Positions 1 through 11,776 of a stretch of DNA of 64,000 bases are shown in pieces. Below the pieces are notes generated by a model, which worked only from the letters and a program-made list of their open reading frames with translations, did no database searches and was not told the DNA's origin. A program made the translations under genes and the position numbers. Position 1 is the first letter of the stretch. Each line of letters starts with the position of its first letter. Source of the DNA: Isoetes taiwanensis (taxonomy: Eukaryota > Streptophyta > Lycopodiopsida > Isoetales > Isoetaceae); assembly GCA_021234155.1 (NCBI GenBank), contig JAJEKV010000052.1, positions 557,933-621,932 on the forward strand. Reading direction: 5' to 3'.

Positions 1-2112
1 TAAGCATACCTAGATCCAAACATCTGCATGGTAGGTATTCATAAATCAGTAACTTAGATGAAGATGAATTGCAATACGCTAGCCAGATTCTTATGCTTGA
101 TATCACTTAAGTCTCTCAAGCCATTTTTTCCTATCTTTTTAACCGCAAATATGCTCTTTTCATATGTACATCATACCAAATCCACTAGATCCTATGATAT
201 CCCTGCTATCAAGCATTTCAAACATCCATACAACATCTGCTACTGAAATGGCATGTCTCCATGAAATAATAAGTTTAGAATTTGCAGGTTTTTCAATTTT
301 TAGCACGTTTTGGAACAAAGAAAACTGATTCATTTCTAGATTGTGATTTATTTGTGTTTGGCCTGCTTCTGCATGGATTTCCACGAACTTTGGTAGAGTA
401 GAAAGCCCCATATATCAATGCTACATATAGCATTACATAGCAACACACAACAAGATGTAAAAGTGGCATGAATTACTCCAAGTTTTTGCATAAAACCTGA
501 AGTAGCAAGTCAAAGAAGCTGCCACGATTCAACCATCTGATGTTGTCTCCTAAAACACAAATTCCTAAACTTAAACGAAGCTTAAAATTGGAATACTTAC
601 CATATGCACAAAAATTTGCCAACAAAAAAAAATATATAAACTGGGACTCCAAACAATACATGTTCCCACCCTTAGGAAATCCTAATCTAAACATTTTCTA
701 GATTATGAGAAGTATGGATTTGGAGGAGCTACTCCATGTCATTGTCACAATATGTTAAGATTGGAGAATTAAGAGATTGGAGGTATGTTAGGTTAAAATC
801 CATTTAAGCACAACCTTAAATTGAAGACGCAATCCATGAACCACAAACTTTGCCTGACATATAAAAGTCATATTTCTTCTTGTCCATCAAGAGTCTTGTA
901 TATAGGAAGTCAATCATCGGTGCATATATTTAGACTAGTTGACTTTGACAACTCCTCCTTAAGTGCTTCCCCTTGTGCAGTAATTGGCGAAAATATACAT
1001 GTGTAACCGAGACAACCATTGTGATTCGGACTGCAAAAAGAGCTACCTTTCCAATTGATCCAAACTATCACAAGAGGAGATAAGAACCCTCACAGGAACA
1101 TCAAATAATGTAATAGTAGTTAAGAAGAGATAACTATCGTGAACATAGTAATTTGCAAAATGAGACATCTCAACAACCCTTCATGTTACAAGGTCAAAAT
1201 ACTGCAAAAGAACCTTAGCCATGATGACAAAGAGCAACAAAGCCAATGGCCAATCTTGGTTAAGACCTCAATCAACCATAAAGAATATAGAAGTTTCACC
1301 TTGAAAGAGGACGATAGAGAAAGAAAGGGAACCCCATAGGATCTATTAATAAAGTCATAGTATCAAGTACTCTATTGTTTAGAAGTAGCAATTTCAATTG
1401 ATTGTCAAAACATAACTTTCAACTATGATTTAAGCCACTTCATCCTCCGGCCATGGAGGGCAACCCTCCGTGCGCAGCACCTTGTTTGATGTTGTTTTTT
1501 TCGCAAAAAAGACACTGAAAAACAACATGTGGACCCAGTTTTGGGGTGGTAGTGTTGATGTCATGTACTAAATCTCATATTGTTGCTTGTTGCTTGAACT
1601 AATGTGGATGTGTTGTGGCTATGGATGTGTCGTCTCTTGTTGCTTGTATATGAATGTGGATGTGCGTTGTGTCTATGAATGCGTTGTGAACACCACCATG
1701 TACCCTTTTGAAGGCATTGCATTATTTTGTGTGACCACAGATAATCTGTTCATTGTGTGTTACACCTTTATCTATAGCTACCATTAAAAGTACTTTGCAC
1801 CTTTAATTGGAGCCAGCCTTAGAAATACTTGAATGTTGTGCAAATAAAATATGAAACATCTGTTCATGATCAAATATGAAACATTGCAAAATATGAAAGA
1901 TGGGCTTAATGGATTTTCTTAATATATGTATCCCATGTATGCTAGTGTTAAATTTATGAAAAAACAAACTAAGTTCTTTTTTTAAAGCTTTGGAGACATG
2001 GCATAGAAGAATGTTAGTGGATAAGTTGGGAGAACCTATAAATTGGGCCTATTCTCACTGCGTTTCTTGGGCCTATTCTCATTGTGTTTCTTAAGTGTTG
2101 CTTTTCGTAGTT
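1..2112. other. Left flank, no supported gene
   Basis: This AT-rich stretch has only short ORFs without recognisable domains or convincing splice structure. The last 70 bases (about 2043-2112) contain two imperfect copies of a unit beginning GGGCCTATTCTC. The same unit lies just right of the outer transposon at about 29513-29545, so the element probably landed in a small tandem repeat. Confidence 0.5.
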
Positions 2113-2210
2113 GGGTGAAAGCATGTTGTAGTGGAACAAAAACGTGCATTTTAGCCACATTTTTGGGTGCTAAGTGTGGTGGGAACTACCGAATTTGTAG
2201 TGGGAGAGGG
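2113..2210 (+). repeat. Left TIR of outer transposon
   Basis: The first 26 bases are a perfect inverted match to 29459-29484. After that the match is partial but both sides share TGTGGTGGGA and AATTTGTRGTG blocks. GGGTGAAAG is the outermost sequence, preceded by the AGTT duplication. Confidence 0.75.
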
Positions 2211-2295
2211 AGTTAATTTTTCAAAAATACACATGATTACTTATTCAAAATTTTGTCCTTTCAGTCTTATTCAGGCTTATTCAGCAACGTACACG

Positions 2296-2422
2296 ATCAT
2301 TTTCCCTCAAAAACTCTGATCACGCTCCCTTAATCCGGCAAGACCATTTCTGATTCTGAATTTTCATTTTCCCTCAAAAACTCTGATCACGCTCCCTTAA
2401 TCCGCCAAGACCATTTCGATTT
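2296..2422 (+). repeat. 66-bp tandem duplication
   Basis: A block beginning CATTTTCCCTCAAAAACTCT and ending AAGACCATTTC occurs twice in a row with only a base or two of difference. It lies upstream of weakly coding-like sequence at 2470-2930 inside the outer transposon. Confidence 0.7.
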
Positions 2423-2472
2423 ACGGCAAGAAGATCGATCCGCGAAATGGCTCACGATCATACCGGACTTGA

Positions 2473-2930
2473 ATGCCACGGGATACACCTACAAGGAAAT
2501 GTACAGGCAAGAAAATCATTACGCCACACAAGAAGAAATCGAGTCCTGTTTGGGGACCGAAAGTATTAGGAAAATCCACTTACGGTGGGTTGCATTCTAG
2601 ATTCTGGGATGCCCATGATTCTTTGTTGTTTAGAATATTGTTTTATTTCATCATGCAAAAGGAAGAATCTGAGCAAGGAGAGGTATAATGAATATATGTG
2701 CCTTTACAAAAAATCACAAAGCGGGAAGTGTGCACGGGGAGGCATGGCCTCACAGACTATGGTCATTTGCGTATTACCTTCACACAAAAGGAAAAGAAAT
2801 AAACCGGTTGAGTTTAAACAGCAGTTAAGAGAAAAAGGGTCTCAAGACTCTCCGTCCCAACGTAAGAGGAAGCATGCAAGCATTTCAAATAGTGTGGAAG
2901 CAGAGCAACACGCCCGCAGATGATGCTTCC
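2473..2930 (+). pseudogene. Coding-like remnant, unidentified
   Basis: Two overlapping plus-strand frames (2473-2688 and 2585-2923) are rich in K, R, S and E. Examples are the stretches around KKIITPHKKKSS and SHKRKRNKPVE. This suggests a basic nuclear or DNA-binding segment with a frameshift. No domain is recognised. It belongs to the left arm of the outer transposon and may be a decayed second gene. It could equally be chance. Confidence 0.2.
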
Positions 2931-3199
2931 TCTCTTGAAATGACTAGGCCACAATTCAAGCCTCCTCAAGGCACGTAAGAAGAATCTCGGGAAAATCAAT
3001 TAAAAATAGGTACTTTTCAACCCTCTTCTTACGGAACCACCATATGATGCAATTTAATATTGGGCTGTTATTTTCCGGCAAAGGTCTAGCAAGCTTGAAC
3101 AATCGGTACACCACTTACTTCTTCATTTGGGTGTGTTGTGAGTTATGTGTAGGAAATTTGTCTTTGCTAGTTTCGAAGTTGTGGTGGATAATTTCAGTT

Positions 3200-3780
3200 C
3201 CATGGTAGTATGTAGCTCAAATGTGTTACAGGGGCTTACCATATGGTGCCAATTATATATTAATAATGTAGTTTGTAGCATATGTAGTGTCACATATAGT
3301 ACCAAACATGGTACCTTATCCGAATAGTGAATTGGCTTCCATATGTTTCTATACTTAGTGTCATATGTGATGTTAGATATGGTGATACTTGTGAATGGTG
3401 GATTATGCGCCATATGTGGTGCCAAGCTAGCGCTAAATATTGCACCACGCTATCTCGCCACATATGGGGTGGTGGATGCACGCGGGATGTGGTGCCTTCT
3501 TTGCATTGTGGTGCCACATGTGGTGTCTAATGTGGCACCACTATGGATCCACATTTTGCACCACATGTGGTGTCTTTGGCGCCATTTGTGGTGCGGAAAT
3601 GGATTGCCATATGTGGTGCCTTGGGTGCATTGTGGTGCCATAGGTGGTGTGTCATGTGGCACCGGTTTGGTGCCACATGCCACACCACATGTGGTGAATA
3701 TGGCGCCACCACGGTGCCACATGCCACACCACATGTGGTGAATATGGCGCCATTTGTGGTGCAAAGTTTGTCATGATGGA
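3200..3780 (+). repeat. Left subterminal TGTGGTG array
   Basis: The sequence is packed with (A/T)TGTGGTGCC and CACCACATGTGGTG units, many of them self-complementary, spaced roughly 15-40 bp. Long ORFs in several frames here are low-complexity artefacts of the repeat. Together with the inverted array at 27690-28210, it is arranged like transposase-binding subterminal repeats. Confidence 0.6.
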
Positions 3781-3956
3781 ATTTGTGTGGTGTGTAAAGT
3801 GGTGCTGTTGTGTCATGTGGTACTAACCTTGGATTACTTTCGGTTGAATTCAGCAGACACGGGAGAATGGATCAACTCTACAAGATCAAAGTGATTGATT
3901 GTAAGGCAAGATCGAAGTGATTGAATTTGCCCCGATTGTAAGTCTTCAAACTTTCG

Positions 3957-5231
3957 GCCTCTTGAGGTACTTCATAACAAAATTCTGAAGTGCTTAGTAT
4001 AATTGTATTCTCATTGACAAATTTATGTTCTCTTTGCGGGATTTGCAATCATTGTTGCATTGAGAATTGTTGTCATGAATTTTCTGACATGGGTACAAGC
4101 CTTAGGTGTGAGTAGGGAGGATCAAAAGCAACTTCAAGCTCTTGAGGCACTTACGGTGAGCACTTATAGGTAGCTTAGTTTACATGCTAAGGGCCTGATG
4201 TAAGGGACAGATGCCAATTAGGATTAGTGGACTTCTAATCTTTCACCCCAGCTTAGTCTCTTTCGTTTGTCTGTTTGATGTGTCTAATTTGCCCCCCTAG
4301 GATGAGGTCGCTCACTCATTTTAGGTGGCGAATTAGATACATCAAGCGAGAAACTTCGAAAAAGAGAGTAAGCCCGGCTTAGTCTCCCTTAGTTTTCTGT
4401 TTGAGGTATCTAATTTGCCCCCCTAGGATGACATCGCTCACTTTCGGTGGCGAATTAGATACATCAAGCAGAAAACTTCAAAAGGAGTAAGCCCGACATA
4501 AAACAAGATCCCCGACCGCTTAGTTTCTTTTGCTTCTCTGTTTTGTGTATCTAAAGTGCCCCTCGGATTCTTTGAATGCGGGATTTGAATCAAATCACCA
4601 ATACCATCTTCCATGTCTCTTTCGCCTCTTGAGGTACTTCATAACAAAATTCTGAAGTGCTTAGTATAATTGTATTCTCATTGACAAATTTGCGTTCACT
4701 TTGCAAGATTTGTAATCAACATTTGCATTGAGAATTGTCTTTGTCATGAATTTTCTACAAACATGGGTACAAGCCTTAGGTGTGAGTAGGGAGGATCAAA
4801 AGCAACTTCAAGCTCTTGAGGCACTTCTGGTGAGCACTTATAGGTAGCTTAGTTTACATGCTAAGGGCCCGATGTAAGGGACAGATGCCAATTAGGATTA
4901 GTGGACTTCCTAATCTTTCACCCTGGCTTAGTCTCTTTCGTTTGTCATGTTTGATGTGTCTAATTTGCCCCCTAGGATGAGGTCGCTCACTCATTTTAGG
5001 TGGCGTTAGATACATCAAGGTGAAACTTCGAAAAGAGAGTAAGCCTCGGCTTAGTCTCCTTCGTTTCTGTTTGGGTTATCTAATTTGCCCCCTAGGATGA
5101 CATCGCTCACTTAGGTGGCGAATTAGATACATCAAGCAGGAAAGTCGAAAAGGGAGTAAAGCCCGACATAAAACAAGATCCCGGCCGCTTAGTCTCTTTT
5201 GCTTCTCCCTGTTTTGTGTATCTAAAGTGCC
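3957..5231 (+). repeat. 0.67-kb tandem duplication with internal 115-bp repeats
   Basis: Two copies of a unit that starts near CTTGAGGTACTTCATAAC lie head to tail (about 3960-4560 and 4627-5231). Each copy contains two diverged subunits with the core TCTAATTTGCCCCCCTAGGATG, followed by GGTGGCGAATTAGATACATC, so four subunits are present in all. The subunit core is itself loosely inverted (TCTAATTTGCC against GGCGAATTAGA). The copies differ mainly by small indels. There is no coding potential. Confidence 0.75.
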
Positions 5232-5960
5232 AAGTCAAGTCAAGCTCCAATAGGTGCTCAACTGGACAACAATCGCCGGATCAGCCCGATGGATGCATTA
5301 AGTCATGCTCCACACCAATCGCCAAATCGCCAGGATGCATCGGTTATGATCCAACAAATCGTTTGGTGAATGTAAGTCACAAGGTAACTTCCAACCTTTT
5401 GTGCCTGTCTTCTTTTAATTTGACCCATATAGTTACCGAATCTACATTAAATTTTTGCAGGTGGAAGTGTCTCGGAGAAAAAAGCAAGAGCGGGAATTCC
5501 AAGCAAAAGACACCTCCAAGACATTACGAAGCATATATGTGTCTTGCTATATGTGTCTTTGTAAAGCATGTTGTGGCTTGCAAATAATAGAGACTTGGAC
5601 ATACTATCCCAATGCAAGGTGAGTTCGTAAATTTGAAGGTATTACTCATCCAATGTGAGGCCCGATATGTTTGTTGCGGGGTGTACCAATTTCTAGTTCT
5701 TGAGCTGTTGGACACGCGCAGAATGATGATTGATGTTGTGAAGCACAGTTGCTGTAGTAATGAAGCTGAGGTTGACAGATCAATAGATCTTTACTTGTAA
5801 TCTGTATTATTGTAACCAAAGAGGTTATTCTTGTAACCTATTCTTTCATTGACACTCTAATGTACATTGTTGTATACTATTGTATACAATAGACTTTTCT
5901 GGCTGACCAGAGCAACACTCTGGTGGAGTTCAAATCTCCAGAAGAAATTGATGTATTCAA
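5232..5960. other. Spacer of the outer transposon, no clear gene
   Basis: Short ORFs in this stretch (for example 5216-5587 and 5612-5800 on the plus strand) show no domain. An AG after a pyrimidine-rich tract near 5458-5460 could be a splice acceptor, so a spliced exon is possible. I cannot connect it to anything. Confidence 0.3.
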
Positions 5961-5984
5961 AGATTCATGACAATGTGGTGTTAC

Positions 5985-6680
5985 ATGTCGTGATAGATGT
6001 GGTGATGCAAATGGTGCATGTGGTGAATCATGTGGTGCGTTTGGTGAACCATGTGGTGAATCATAGGTGGCATGCTGGAGCTTACGTGGCATGTTGGAGC
6101 CTAGGTGGCATGTTTGAGCCACCTTGGCATGTTTGAGCCTAGGTGGCATATTTGAGCCACCTTGGCATGCTTGAGCCTTTACATGACCTTTGTTACATGT
6201 TTGACTTTCATTGACCAACATGTTTGGTGATGCAAATGGTGCATGTGGTGAATCATGTGGTGCATTTGGTGAATCATGTGGTGAATCATAGGTGGCATGT
6301 TGGAGCTTACGTGGCATGTTGGAGCCTAGGTGGCATGTTTGAGCCACCTTGGCATGTTGGACCTAGGTGGCATATTTGAGCCACCTTGGCATGCTTGAGC
6401 CTTTACATGACCTTTGTTACATGTTTGACTTCCATTGACCAACATGTTTGGTGATGCAAATGGTGCATGTGGTGGATCATGTGGTGCATTTGGTGAATCA
6501 TGTGGTGAATCATGTGGTGAATCATAGGTGGCATGTTGGGGCTTACGTGGCATGTTGGAGCCTAGGTGGCATGTTTGAGCCACCTTGGCATGTTGGAGCC
6601 TAGGTGGCATGCTTTCGGTCTATGTGGCATGCTTGACCCTTTACTGTGGCATGTTGGAGCCTAGGTGGCATGCATGCAAA
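5985..6680 (+). repeat. Minisatellite, about 225-bp unit, three copies
   Basis: A unit containing GGTGATGCAAATGGTGCATG, several TGTGGTGAATCA blocks and several GGCATGTTGGAGCCTAGGTGG blocks begins near 6000, 6228 and 6449. Each unit is itself built of 15-25-bp subrepeats. The long minus-strand ORFs here (5877-6347, 6326-6610) translate to repetitive HDSPHDSPNAPH-like sequence and are not credible genes. Confidence 0.75.
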
Positions 6681-6848
6681 CGTCCCCTTTCCTCTTACGC
6701 CTCATTCCCAAAAATCGTATGGATGCCTCACGATTTTGCATCCCTTTTATTCCCAAAATTCTGCCCTGCAGCTTCATTCCGTCCCCATCGTCTATTCCGC
6801 CATCTCCTTCACTCCTTCCCCATTCCGTCCATCTCCTTCACTTCCGCC

Positions 6849-7172
6849 ATGGCCAAGTTCAAGACTACACTCCGCAGGAACACTATCCCGGCCATTGTGC
6901 CTGCTCCTTCGCGGCCCGGCCGGGTCGAGGAATCCGTGGCTTCCTGCGGAGGATCCGTGTCTTCCTCCACCAGAGGAGGCCGCCCGGTTACAGTGGTGGC
7001 CAAGTTCACTCCACCAGAGGTGGAGAAGCTCATCATGGATCATCAAGCTAAGCCGTTCGTTGGTGCTCGAGTGGGTGCATGCGAGGTTATGATGACGAGG
7101 CGACTCCTCGAAATGAAGATGTATGCTGCGGGGCGACCTCCATATAGAGCTCAAGATGGCCCCTTTGATTAG
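6849..7172 (+). CDS. Small hypothetical protein of the outer transposon
   Basis: This 107-residue ORF starts at an ATG in a good plant context (GCCATGGCC) and begins MAKFKTTLRR. The first third is basic and rich in S, G and R. The second half has a plausible folded segment around FTPPEVEKLIMDHQ. GC content is clearly higher than the neighbourhood, as expected for a real reading frame. No family is recognised. The ORF closes 83 bp before the insertion site of element A, which therefore lies in its 3' flank. The longer frame opening at 6585 is only readthrough of the upstream minisatellite. Confidence 0.5.
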   Translation: MAKFKTTLRRNTIPAIVPAPSRPGRVEESVASCGGSVSSSTRGGRPVTVVAKFTPPEVEKLIMDHQAKPFVGARVGACEVMMTRRLLEMKMYAAGRPPYRAQDGPFD

Positions 7173-7255
7173 TTTAGATTTGTATTGTAATCCCTGGTTT
7201 CAATTTTTTTGGCAATAGTCCTTGTGACTATTCTTTGTAAAGGCTTTTCATTAAT

Positions 7256-7720
7256 AACAAGATTGCATATAAAACGGGAGCAAATCATTGAAACGGGAGC
7301 AAAAGGAATATTCCTCGAAGATTCCTTATTTTTTCCAAAAAAAGGGGCTAAAATGAGGTTAAAAAAACAAAAAGGCATAAAATTGTATTTTGACCCCCAA
7401 AAATAGCCCCTTTTTTTGTGCGAAGAGAGAATTGACCAGTGTCAAAGTGACACTTTTCAATCAACTAGAATTTTTTTCAAGTATGTTTTTTGAGAGAATT
7501 CCTGTTTTAAGAGAATGTAACTTTTAACCGAAAATAGAAGTGAAGTAGTAACTGGCATTGTAGTGTATTAAAACATTGAAGATAAAATCTTGATATTAAT
7601 ACACAAAATATACAGTATTTTTAAAATACTCAATTATGTGCAAAAGTGTAAGGAGTGATGAGAGAAGGAACAAGGACAAAAAACAATGATTAAAAATCTT
7701 TGATTCAAAAGGGTCTAACA
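7256..7720 (+). repeat. Left terminal region of element A
   Basis: It is homologous to B 15938-16350 and C 58163-58570. The order is TIR, a second ACGGGAG block, AGGAATATTCCT (itself palindromic), a poly-T/poly-A pair, ATTTTGACCCCC, and a short inverted pair GTGTCAAAGTGACAC. Confidence 0.7.
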
Positions 7721-7827
7721 AATATCCAGTTTTCCACGTTCTTAGAAATTAGCAAATTTCTTTTGTTTAAAGAGTGGAGATGGTAGCGAAAAAGGAATTT
7801 TGTGTTAAGATCGTGAAACCCTTTTTG

Positions 7828-8085
7828 TATTCCTGAATACACTTGCTATTCCAGAATAGTGAGACGGGAAAAAAAATATCGAATTATTTTTGTATTCCGG
7901 AATACACATCCTATTATCTTTCGGGATTTTTTTTGTTTGTTTTGTGGGGATACAGGATAATGGTAATAAAAAAAAATAGGAGTTTTTTTGTTTTGTTTTG
8001 TGAGGACCGGGGGATCTGGGATTTGGGTTGCAAATGATAGAGGGAATCTTATTCGGAATACACTTTGTATTCCGTATACGTTTTG
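7828..8085. repeat. Palindrome cluster in element A (left)
   Basis: Several units of the GTGTATTCCGGAATACAC type occur at about 7828-7860, 7890-7906 and 8050-8080. They are more diverged than the units in the other arrays. Confidence 0.6.
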
Positions 8086-8219
8086 GTTTTCGAGAGAGAA
8101 CTGGCATTTTGTTTTTAAGGGCGATCTTTCTCTGGGGACTTACCGCCTACCATTTTATTGTGGCTGGCTTTTACAAAGGTTTTCGCTACAGGATAATACA
8201 TCGCTTGGTATATCGCCTT

Positions 8220-8700
8220 AGGTTTATTGGAGCGGAGTTCATCTTCCGTTCATCGAGCTAGTCTACGGTCGAAAGGGTTCATCTTCCGCTCATCCGAAGC
8301 TAGTTTAGAGATCCGGCACGCATGCATGCTCGATACGTTGAAGGCATCCCGACCTTCAAGACATGCTCAAGGTATGCCAAGAGCCAAAGTTGTGCCTTGC
8401 GAGAGCTGCTGTGCCCTTTCGATACATTGAAGGTGAGGCCGCGGGGAAGGTGAGGTATTACCTGTTGCATATAAAGCATATCTTTTTTGCATTTTTCATC
8501 TTCCTTGTTGTACATGCTATTGCATTTTCTAAGCATCTATTTCAAACTTTCGAGTTTTTTAACTGTTTGCATGGTTTATTTTATTCTCGGGGCTGCAATC
8601 TCACTGGCGATACCTATAGGTGCAGGTCATTTGCCAGGGATAGACAGGAGCCCCCTCCGAGCCTACGAGGTTTTGTCTTTTCTCAATTCGCGAATCGGAG
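8220..8700 (+). pseudogene. Possible captured exon fragments, unidentified
   Basis: Coding-like blocks at about 8227-8430 and 8600-8700 on the plus strand are followed by GT dinucleotides in donor-like contexts (AAGGTATGCC, AAGGTGAGGC). They have no match to the corresponding part of B or C, so they are probably acquired sequence. No domain is recognised. Confidence 0.25.
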
Positions 8701-9315
8701 AAACCCCTTATTTATTTAGGGCGTGCAATGGGACCTTATTCTCGTATCATGTTATTCTCGTATGAGCTTATTTTAATTTTCTCTGTAAGGAAGCGGATAT
8801 TGAAACGGAATAGAGAATTTCTAGTGCTCAAACAAGCTGCAACTTCATGGACTTAATGACGATCGGATCTTTTTATAGCAAAGTTCTTGAGATGTAGCCT
8901 TGGAACTGCCCTTGGTTTCGCATTACAAGACACGGTGTTTTTACAAATATACCTGCAATCATTGTCTTTGTTGCTAGAAAGGTTCATAAGCAATGGCTTC
9001 TTGATGCTCAGAAGTTTCCAACTGCAGTAGAGGTATGTTTTTCTGTTCAAAGAGTAAGGCATGCTTCCAGCTTGTTTCTTTGTAAAAAAGTCTCTGCTAA
9101 AACCAACATTATGTGAATGATGTTTTTATAAAACATGTAATTCTTACAAGAAAGGAGGTTAAATAATTTGAAGTCCTCTAATCTATTCACTTTCTGCTGT
9201 CTGGATGCACATTTCCTTCTACGGGCAATGCTAGACAGGGAATCCATTAGATGTGGTTGCTGGGTTCATGCTTTAGGAGCTTGGGAACAAGACGGACTGT
9301 TTTGAAAGACCGACC

Positions 9316-9585
9316 ATGGTATATCATAGTTATGAGATTATGGCGATCCAGTTGCCGCCTCTTTCCTATCATAAGGTTCTATCTGCCATTTCACTCGCTC
9401 AGGTATGTTACACAGGATTAAGTTATAAATATGCCATAGATAAGGATCTAACACTATCAGGATTTACCAAGGATCCAGCAAACCCACCTCGTTGGGCGAG
9501 TCTGTGCGATGGCACGAGCTTCAATATGTATCGAGGGACACGGCCTACATCATGGTATGTGAATCCACTAAACAACACGATTTGA
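9316..9585 (+). pseudogene. Captured coding fragment, unidentified
   Basis: A single open frame encodes 89 residues. Its middle reads like genuine protein, with composition unlike the repeat DNA around it, for example PPLSYHKVLSAISLAQVCY and NPPRWASLCDGTSFNMY. It is absent from B and C. A hydrophobic start followed by a soluble segment might suggest a membrane-associated enzyme fragment, but I do not recognise it. It has no start or end of its own and is interpreted as a piece of a host gene carried in element A. Confidence 0.4.
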
Positions 9586-9619
9586 AACATGGTGGGTGCA
9601 TCATGGAACATTGATGATC

Positions 9620-10120
9620 TACAATGGATTGAGTTCAATTGCCATTCTAGCTGACCGCGTCATTGATTTGTTTGCTTCTCATGGGTTATTTATAGAGGCC
9701 AATGAAGCATTTATCAGCATTTTACAACCAACTCTTTGTACGTGGAATGCAATTATCAATGCCCTGGAAAGCTTGGTGAAGGCGAGCTCGCACTTAGTTT
9801 GTTTCAAAACATGCATCATTCGGCTTTGAAACCGGACAAATTCACATTTCAAGTGCCTTGAAAGCATGTGGATTTCTAGGTTAAAGAGAGTAGAGGCGGT
9901 ATGTAGGGCGGGGAAGGTAGAAGCGAGGCCGAGGCGGGGCGGGGATTTTAGATTAATGTTGTAGTGGGGAGTACCCTTGTTGACATGTATGTTAAATGTC
10001 GAAGCTTAGAAGAGGCAATGACAACGTTCGATGGATTGCCTCAAAAAATGTGGTGTCTTGGACCTCCATCATTTCGGGGATATGCTCGACATAGTATTAG
10101 TGCAAGCTCTGTCTTTGTAG
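9620..10120 (+). pseudogene. Degenerate pentatricopeptide-repeat (PLS-type) fragment
   Basis: Three pieces in shifting frames fit plant PPR repeats: VIDLFASHGLFIEANEAF, then TLCTWNAIINA, then (after a frameshift) a segment with LSLFQNMHHSALKPDKFTF. From about 9960 comes STLVDMYVKCRSLEEAMTTF followed by a SWT.I.GYARH-like block. The VDMYxKC and WNAII signatures and the 31-36-residue spacing are characteristic of organellar RNA-editing PPR proteins. Frameshifts, a stop near 9829 and a GC-rich insertion near 9900-9940 show that it is dead. It lies inside element A and is absent from B and C, so it is likely a captured host gene piece. Confidence 0.65.
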
Positions 10121-10671
10121 TACTCTTTGAGAAAATAATGTCATGTCCTTGGGCATTTTACTAAGTGTATCCATTTTTTTGCGAGAATCGATTGTAGTAG
10201 CGAGATCTCTTCTCGTCTACCATCATGACATTCCTATTTTCTACTATTCAAGCAAAAAGCGCAATAGCGTAAGTCCTTGTCGATAGTGTGTTTTGAACAT
10301 GGCTGTAAAAGTACCATCTTACTTAGTTTCCAAATGCGTTGGTCTGATGGTGCACATTTTATGATGGAACAAAAACTATATCTTAAAAGAATAGGCTTTG
10401 TCAAATGGAATTATGAGGATGACGATTGTTAAGTTCATGAGTCCACCATGAAATAGTGTTGATATTTCTGTCCTTTCTTAGTGCTACAAAAATGTTGGCA
10501 TGACAAAAACCTCTAGCTAGAAAATAGAGTACAATTTGCGCCCAAGATCCTACTTGCATTTTTCCATGTCGCCATTATGGCTGCAGTAGACATTATTTGG
10601 TCAAAGCTAAACACATTCATCATATGAGATTTTACGCTATGTAGGCTCATCTCATCCGGTGAGATCCAATG

Positions 10672-11053
10672 TTATCCTGTTATGTTTTTTATTTTGTGAT
10701 AATGTAGTTCTCTCTGTGCACTCGTATGTGACAAGATATTTGCTTCTATGCTTTGAAATGCACTAAAATAAATCTTAGAGAGTTTGAACATGTTGTAAGC
10801 TTGATAGTCAGCTGTACTTTTAAAAGTCAATTCAAAATTTGCAGAAAGAATGCATTCCATCACACCTTGCAAGTATGATGACCATTCTTTAATGCCCTCG
10901 AAATTGCACTTTGCTATTTGGTTGTGTACATCTTCCGAGAGATTGAGGACCTGGCCACCATATTCCCAATTTGATACATCTTCAAGCGGTATTGACCATC
11001 TTTTTATGTTACCCATGAATCTTACGCTATCAACTTTAAGACTTATTCACTGA
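10672..11053 (-). pseudogene. Captured coding fragment on minus strand, unidentified
   Basis: A 114-codon minus-strand frame (start 11016) has balanced amino-acid composition, with blocks such as SIPLEDVSNWEYGGQVL and YNMFKLSKIYFSAFQSIE. A second minus-strand frame at 11210-11401 (VRDNRLVTFVVLPSDACMC) may be an upstream exon of the same gene. Neither is present in B or C. No family is recognised, and they are interpreted as another acquired fragment. Confidence 0.35.
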
Positions 11054-11521
11054 TCCAAAGAATGTCTTGGCCTGATCATGGCAAAGCTTACCGATCTTTC
11101 TAATGGAATCTGCCAGACGTTGTGTTAAATGTCGCTTGTTGCTTTCTAGTTTGCTCATATCACTTGTATCAACACTTCCGTACACATAAAACATTTTCGG
11201 GCGAATTTTTCATCCAGTACTCTCAGATATGGCCGATCCCTTGTATATCAACATGACCAAGGGCAGAGATTCCTTAAGGACACTATCATCTTCATTACAA
11301 GAAAGGCACATACAAGCATCAGATGGAAGAACAACAAAGGTTACTAGACGATTGTCACGTACCTCACAATCTTCTTGCCCAAATTCTTCAGGACTTCGCA
11401 AAGTTCTTAATCATACTCACATCATTCTGATTTAACAAGCTACAAGTAGGTACACTTGCTCTAAACCTTAGCACATAGGCAACATGTCGTTCCAAAATAC
11501 ACGTTTGATTTCTTAGAAAGC

Positions 11522-11690
11522 AAAGATGTATTCCAGAATACACTTTTGCTTTCTCAGGAAAGCAAAGGTGTATTAAGGTGTATTCCAGAATACACTTTTG
11601 CTTTCTCAGGAAAGCAAAGGTGTATTCCGGAATACACTTTTGCTTTCTCTGAAAATTCAAAGTGTATTCTGGAATACACGTTTATTTTTT
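11522..11690. repeat. Palindrome array in element A (old intron)
   Basis: Four GTGTATTCC(A/G)GAATACAC units alternate with a second inverted repeat, TTTGCTTTC-TCAG-GAAAGCAAA, so the whole block is a chain of hairpins. It sits in the same position relative to the following exon as the B array at 24380-24612, and so derives from an intron of the methyltransferase gene. Confidence 0.75.
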
Positions 11691-11776
11691 CAAAAAGCAC
11701 TTTTCTTTTTTACATTTTTCGTTTTATGTGTCATAGTGTTTATTTGTTTACTTGATTATTTTATTGTTTTTTATTC

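Noticed and set aside
3343-3776. Overlapping ORFs of up to 132 codons on both strands
   Set aside because: All arise from TGTGGTG repeat DNA, which lacks stop codons. Open frames in both strands show there is no selection for protein.
5877-6610. Long minus-strand ORFs of 156 and 94 codons
   Set aside because: They translate the minisatellite into repetitive sequence in several frames at once. There is no domain and no non-repeat part.
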